Part shown: one piece after another, positions 5,728-6,558 of the stretch
Position numbering within the stretch: position 1 is the first letter of the stretch
Layout of the letters: each line of letters opens with the position of its first letter
Notes under the pieces: generated by a model
The model's database searches: none
Seen by the model: the letters and a program-made list of their open reading frames with translations, nothing else
What the model was told of the DNA's origin: nothing
NCBI GenBank assembly: GCA_039812485.1
Contig: JBDIAP010000192.1
Span: forward strand, 1 to 6,558
DNA: 6,558 bases
Reading direction: 5' to 3'
Source: Kineosphaera sp039812485
Lineage (GTDB): Bacteria; Actinomycetota; Actinomycetes; Actinomycetales; Dermatophilaceae
Made by a program: the position numbers and the translations under genes

Positions 5728-5755
5728 GCCGTCGCCCGATCGGGTGGCGGCTTTG
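5728..5755 (+). terminator. Intrinsic terminator of the riboswitch expression platform
   Basis: GCCGTCGCCC (5728-5737) pairs with GGGTGGCGGC (5742-5751), ten pairs including two G-T wobbles around a GATC loop, followed by TTTGT. It begins five bases after the last riboswitch pseudoknot strand and ends before the metQ ribosome site (AGAGGA 5761-5766), so control is probably transcriptional. TGCCG at 5727-5731 on its 5' arm is complementary to CGGCA at 5650-5654 of the aptamer core, a candidate antiterminator pairing in the SAM-free state. Confidence 0.72.
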
Positions 5756-5775
5756 TCATGAGAGGACACACCGTC

Positions 5776-6558
5776 GTGAGCGACCCCACGCTGCCCGGCA
5801 ACAGCCAGAACGCCCCCCAGCACCAGAGCTCGCCCGGATCAGGTGGGCACCGCCAGCTCGAGGCGTTGCCCGAGCGGAGGTCGGGGAGCCGCGGCAAGGT
5901 CATCGGCGGGTCGTCGCCGCCGCGCTCGTCGTCGCGATCGCCGGCGGCGGGTGGGTGCTGACCCGCGGTGACGACAGCGCGGCCGCGTCGCTGACGACGG
6001 TCACGATCGGCACGACCGAGGCCGCGGCCGACTACTGGCCGCCGCTGCAGGCGCTGGCCACGCAGAACGGCATCGACCTGCAGGTCATGAACTTCTCCGA
6101 CTACACCCAGGCCAACCCGGCGCTCGCGCAGCAGCAGATCGACCTCAACCTCTTCCAACACCTGCAGTTCCTCGCGGAATACAACGTCAGCGACGCCAAG
6201 ACGCTCACCCCGATCGGGTCGAGCGTCGTCGTGCCGCTGAGCCTCTACTCCCGCAAGCACACGAACGTCGCAGATCCCCCAGGGCGGCACGATCGCCATC
6301 CCCAACGACGCGACGAACCAGGCCCGCGCGCTGCTGGTGCTCCAGCAGGCCAAGCTGCTGACGCTCAAGGGCGGCGGCACCAGCCTCTCGACCCCGGCCG
6401 ACAACGACGCCGCGGCCTCGAAGGTCAAGGTCACGCCTGTCGACGCGGCCCAGACCGTGGCGGCGCTGCCGTCGGTCGACGGCTCGATCGTCAACAACAA
6501 CTTCGCGCTCGACGCCACGCTCGACCCGAAGTCGGCGCTCTTCTCCGACGACCCGAAC
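5776..6558 (+). pseudogene. metQ: MetQ/NlpA-family methionine ABC transporter substrate-binding protein, two frameshifts, 3' end beyond window
   Basis: GTG at 5776 follows AGAGGA (5761-5766) with 9-nt spacing; an in-frame ATG at 5758 is less likely because it overlaps that site. About 44 polar residues precede a hydrophobic helix (KVIGG|VVAAALVVAIAGGG). The family body follows: TVTIGTTEAAADYW, NFSDYTQANPALAQQQIDLN, LFQHLQFLAEYNV, TLTPIGSSVVVPLSLYSRKH, then GGTIAIPNDATNQARALLVL and NNNFALDATLDPK. MetQ binds methionine outside the membrane and delivers it to the MetNI permease; the upstream SAM-IV riboswitch supports methionine as substrate. The frame breaks near 5908-5910, where one base appears missing (TGA would follow at 5959), and again near 6270-6280, where two bases appear missing or one is extra. 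Both sites adjoin homopolymers (GGG; CCCCC), so sequencing error is as likely as true decay. No lipobox cysteine is present, so anchoring would be by the transmembrane helix. Comparison with family length suggests that a few dozen C-terminal residues lie outside the window. Confidence 0.87.

Noticed and set aside
5908..6280. Programmed ribosomal frameshifting in metQ
   Set aside because: No recognised slippery heptamer with a downstream stimulator is seen, and two separate shifts would be needed. Decay or homopolymer sequencing error is simpler.
5571..6518. Minus-strand frame of 315 codons opposite the metQ region
   Set aside because: It is uninterrupted where metQ is broken, but its translation has no recognisable domain and it runs antisense through a structured riboswitch. 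The sense strand matches MetQ across three frame segments.

Overview
The window is strongly GC-rich DNA from an actinobacterium. The evidence is GC-biased codon third positions, a GAF-ANTAR regulator of the actinobacterial type, and an apparent SAM-IV riboswitch, a class known mainly from Actinomycetota. A Micrococcales-type host is possible but cannot be settled from this sequence.

Layout: (1) 2-223 (+) is the 3' end of a MarR-family repressor. (2) 224-387 is a convergent intergenic stretch with two separate short tandem repeats and a long inverted repeat. (3) 388-774 (-) encodes a small Ala/Glu/Arg-rich helical protein of unknown function. (4) 775-1039 is a divergent spacer. (5) 1040-2176 (+) encodes a CheB methylesterase domain without a receiver, followed by a Pro/Ala linker and a zinc-ribbon-like tail. 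(6) 2194-4158 (+), 17 nt downstream, encodes a CheR methyltransferase followed by PAS, a heptad-repeat coiled coil and a second PAS. (7) 4159-4291 is a convergent spacer with a 17-bp tandem repeat. (8) 4292-5446 (-) encodes a GAF-ANTAR regulator whose N-terminal helical region resembles the small protein of (3). (9) 5447-5775 holds a promoter, a SAM-IV riboswitch with both pseudoknots, and an intrinsic terminator. (10) 5776 to the window end (+) is a MetQ/NlpA-type methionine-binding protein gene carrying two apparent frameshifts.

Two functional units can be proposed. The first is an orphan CheB/CheR-PAS pair with no CheA, CheW, CheY or receptor in view. It is bracketed by two genes that share a helical His/Ala/Glu module, and one of these carries an RNA-binding ANTAR output domain. 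This looks like a sensory or stress module rather than classical chemotaxis. The second is a methionine uptake gene under feedback control by S-adenosylmethionine. The only link visible between them is that CheR-family enzymes consume SAM; joint regulation is speculation.
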